Positions 62,729 to 64,000 of a stretch of DNA of 64,000 nucleotides are shown piece by piece. A model generated the notes under the pieces. It was not told the origin of the DNA. It saw nothing but the letters and a program-made list of their open reading frames with translations, and made no database searches. Origin of the DNA: Brachypodius melanocephalos (taxonomy: Eukaryota; Chordata; Aves; Passeriformes; Pycnonotidae). Made by a program: the position numbers and the translations under genes. The DNA is taken from NCBI GenBank assembly GCA_013398615.1, contig VZSR01001459.1, positions 6,456,172 to 6,520,171 of the forward strand, given 5' to 3'. Position 1 is the stretch's first letter; every line of letters starts with the position of its first letter.

Positions 62729-63536
62729 GGTTGTGAAAAGTGACAAAACACTCATTGCCTTCAGGAAGATCAGCATTCCTCCAGTGTGTCTCTGTTGAGA
62801 ACAGAGGTTCTCCTTCTTTGGCTAAACCTTGTTTCTAATTAAGTCACTGATTTCAACCTCACACTGAACTTCATCTATTTTTTCCCCCTCCGCTAAAAAT
62901 TAGACTGCTTTAAAATGAGCTGTGAATTCTACAGAAATATTCTGGTTTAGACGAATTTGCCATTGAGTAAGTGGGTATTTTTGTTAGAAACTCTTTTAAG
63001 ATCATGGCACTTATTTTACACTGATCCTGAGAAAATTTCCCCTTCAGGCCCCTGTCTGAGTCTCCTGCTGGTTTGATTCATTGCAGATTTCCCCCCTTGT
63101 CGGGTGAGTAGCTTGACCATTTGATTTTATTGTTGGTTTCTTTCCAGATGCCAGAAGTACTGAGTATTTAAATATCTATCTGAAGTTCAGCAGGAAATTG
63201 AAAATTGATTCTCCACAGCAGTTATCTGAGATATGGTTCAAGTTCTCGCTTCAAGTTAGCCAGAGCAAAGAGCTAAAGCACTCTCTGGGGAATGCCAGCT
63301 TGACAGATGCTCCAGAGTGATTTCTGTAGCACCTTTGAAGAGAAATCCAGAAATTATGCTTTTGTTTAAAGAAATCTCCTGTCTCCTCTTGGTTCTACTA
63401 AATAAGGGTGGAGAGTAAGAAGAGAACAAAGAGGATTTTTAATTCCTTGGTTCCAGGCACCCATCAGCAGAGTTGTGTGGTGAGGTGTCAGGTGGGGGAT
63501 GCTCAGGGTCAGCCTCTCTGTGATCTTCTTTAGTGC

Positions 63537-64000
63537 TGTTGGGACCATCACAACACACAGAATGACACCATAAAAGCTCAGAAGGCTCCTTTATTATGGC
63601 CCCATGCTGTCTTTTACACGGTTTTTACAAACCTCAAGGGAAACTTCTAATTGATTAACAGCTTTCTTGTTGATCATCCTTTTGGTTAGTAAAAAGTATT
63701 TTACTTGTCTATTAAATCTGTCTGTTCCCGGATTGTTTACGTATTTTCTTCACTGATTCTCGTGGGACAAATCCCTTGTTATTACAGGTGCACTTATTTT
63801 TCACCCTCAGAACAGATTGTTGTGTTAAAGGAACTTCTCATTCTCAGAACAGCTTCATATGGGATCTTACAGGTTACTTGTTAGCTGCACCTAGAAGAAA
63901 TGACAGGGCAGCTTTTTACCCTATTCCCGCACTTCAGCTGTGCTGGGGCTTGGCCACAGGCTGCAGTCAGAGCTCAGACAGCTCTGCTGGATCTCATGGA
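63537..64000 (-). mobile_element. Probable ERV LTR, cut off by the window end
   Basis: On the minus strand the sequence ends …tgatggtcccaaca at 63537, the same CAACA-type terminus as the LTRs at 8.3, 17.6 and 30.3 kb. About 50 bp upstream on that strand is an AATAAA poly(A) signal (in 'ccataataaaggagcc', complement about 63588-63602), and a TATA-like gtgtaaaag lies further upstream (complement near 63613-63621). The expected 6-bp duplication (tagtgc, 63531-63536) does not recur before the window ends, so the start of the LTR probably lies beyond 64000. The call rests on signal order and terminus only. Confidence 0.4.

Larger units (their letters stand above)
61276..63536. other. Non-coding unique sequence, no gene recognised
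   Basis: It holds an ATT-rich simple repeat (61681-61710) and an imperfect hairpin (62667-62728). The open frames (up to 109 codons, 61315-61644) have no recognisable product. No CR1 or LTR was seen apart from the elements at its two edges. Confidence 0.6.

Noticed and set aside
1..64000. tRNA genes, rRNA, CRISPR arrays, bacterial or phage systems
   Set aside because: No B-box-containing cloverleaf, no regularly spaced repeats, and no prokaryotic gene organisation were seen; the sequence is vertebrate nuclear DNA.

Overview
The window looks like a stretch of bird nuclear genome, most likely from a songbird (passerine). Three things point that way. There are several CR1 LINE 3' fragments carrying the avian CR1 terminal signature. 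There are several solo LTRs of avian endogenous retroviruses, including one with TGTCTTGG...CCAAGACA ends that I recognise from passerine genomes. The background is AT-rich, with only short chance ORFs in all frames. Nothing here is prokaryotic: there are no ribosome binding sites, operons, long ORFs or CRISPR arrays.

I could not identify any protein-coding gene with confidence. The longest open frames (up to 190 codons) have no domain I recognise, and most overlap frames on the other strand. The window is therefore intergenic (a gene desert) or deep intronic sequence. The best coding lead is a minus-strand segment at 44361-44607. It has a strong splice acceptor and a strong donor, and open frames covering most of its length with one frame change between them; I do not recognise the product.

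Layout: 1-8325 unique sequence with one probable ancient MIR/L3-type relic near 4.5 kb; 8332-8672 a compact solo LTR with a perfect 6-bp target duplication; 8679-17390 unique sequence, with a second ancient relic near 15.8 kb and a conserved-element-like block at 15.5-15.7 kb; 17391-18388 a plus-strand CR1 split by a 492-bp solo LTR; 22698-23150 an old minus-strand CR1; 30256-31090 a minus-strand CR1 split by a 465-bp LTR related to the one at 17.6 kb; 42611-43352 a 742-bp minus-strand LTR; 47752-48376 a 625-bp minus-strand LTR candidate; 61157-61275 a short CR1; 63537-64000 the 3' part of a probable minus-strand LTR that runs off the window. No gag, pol or env sequence was recognised, so the retroviral elements appear to be solo LTRs.

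The main story is the history of retroelement insertion. Two related LTRs are each nested in a pre-existing CR1, and several LTRs share TGTGGG starts and CAACA ends with about 6-bp duplications, which fits class II (ERVK-like) integration. The other leads are an imperfect hairpin at 62667-62728, the candidate exon, and several AT-rich blocks dense in homeodomain-type motifs that could be conserved enhancers.
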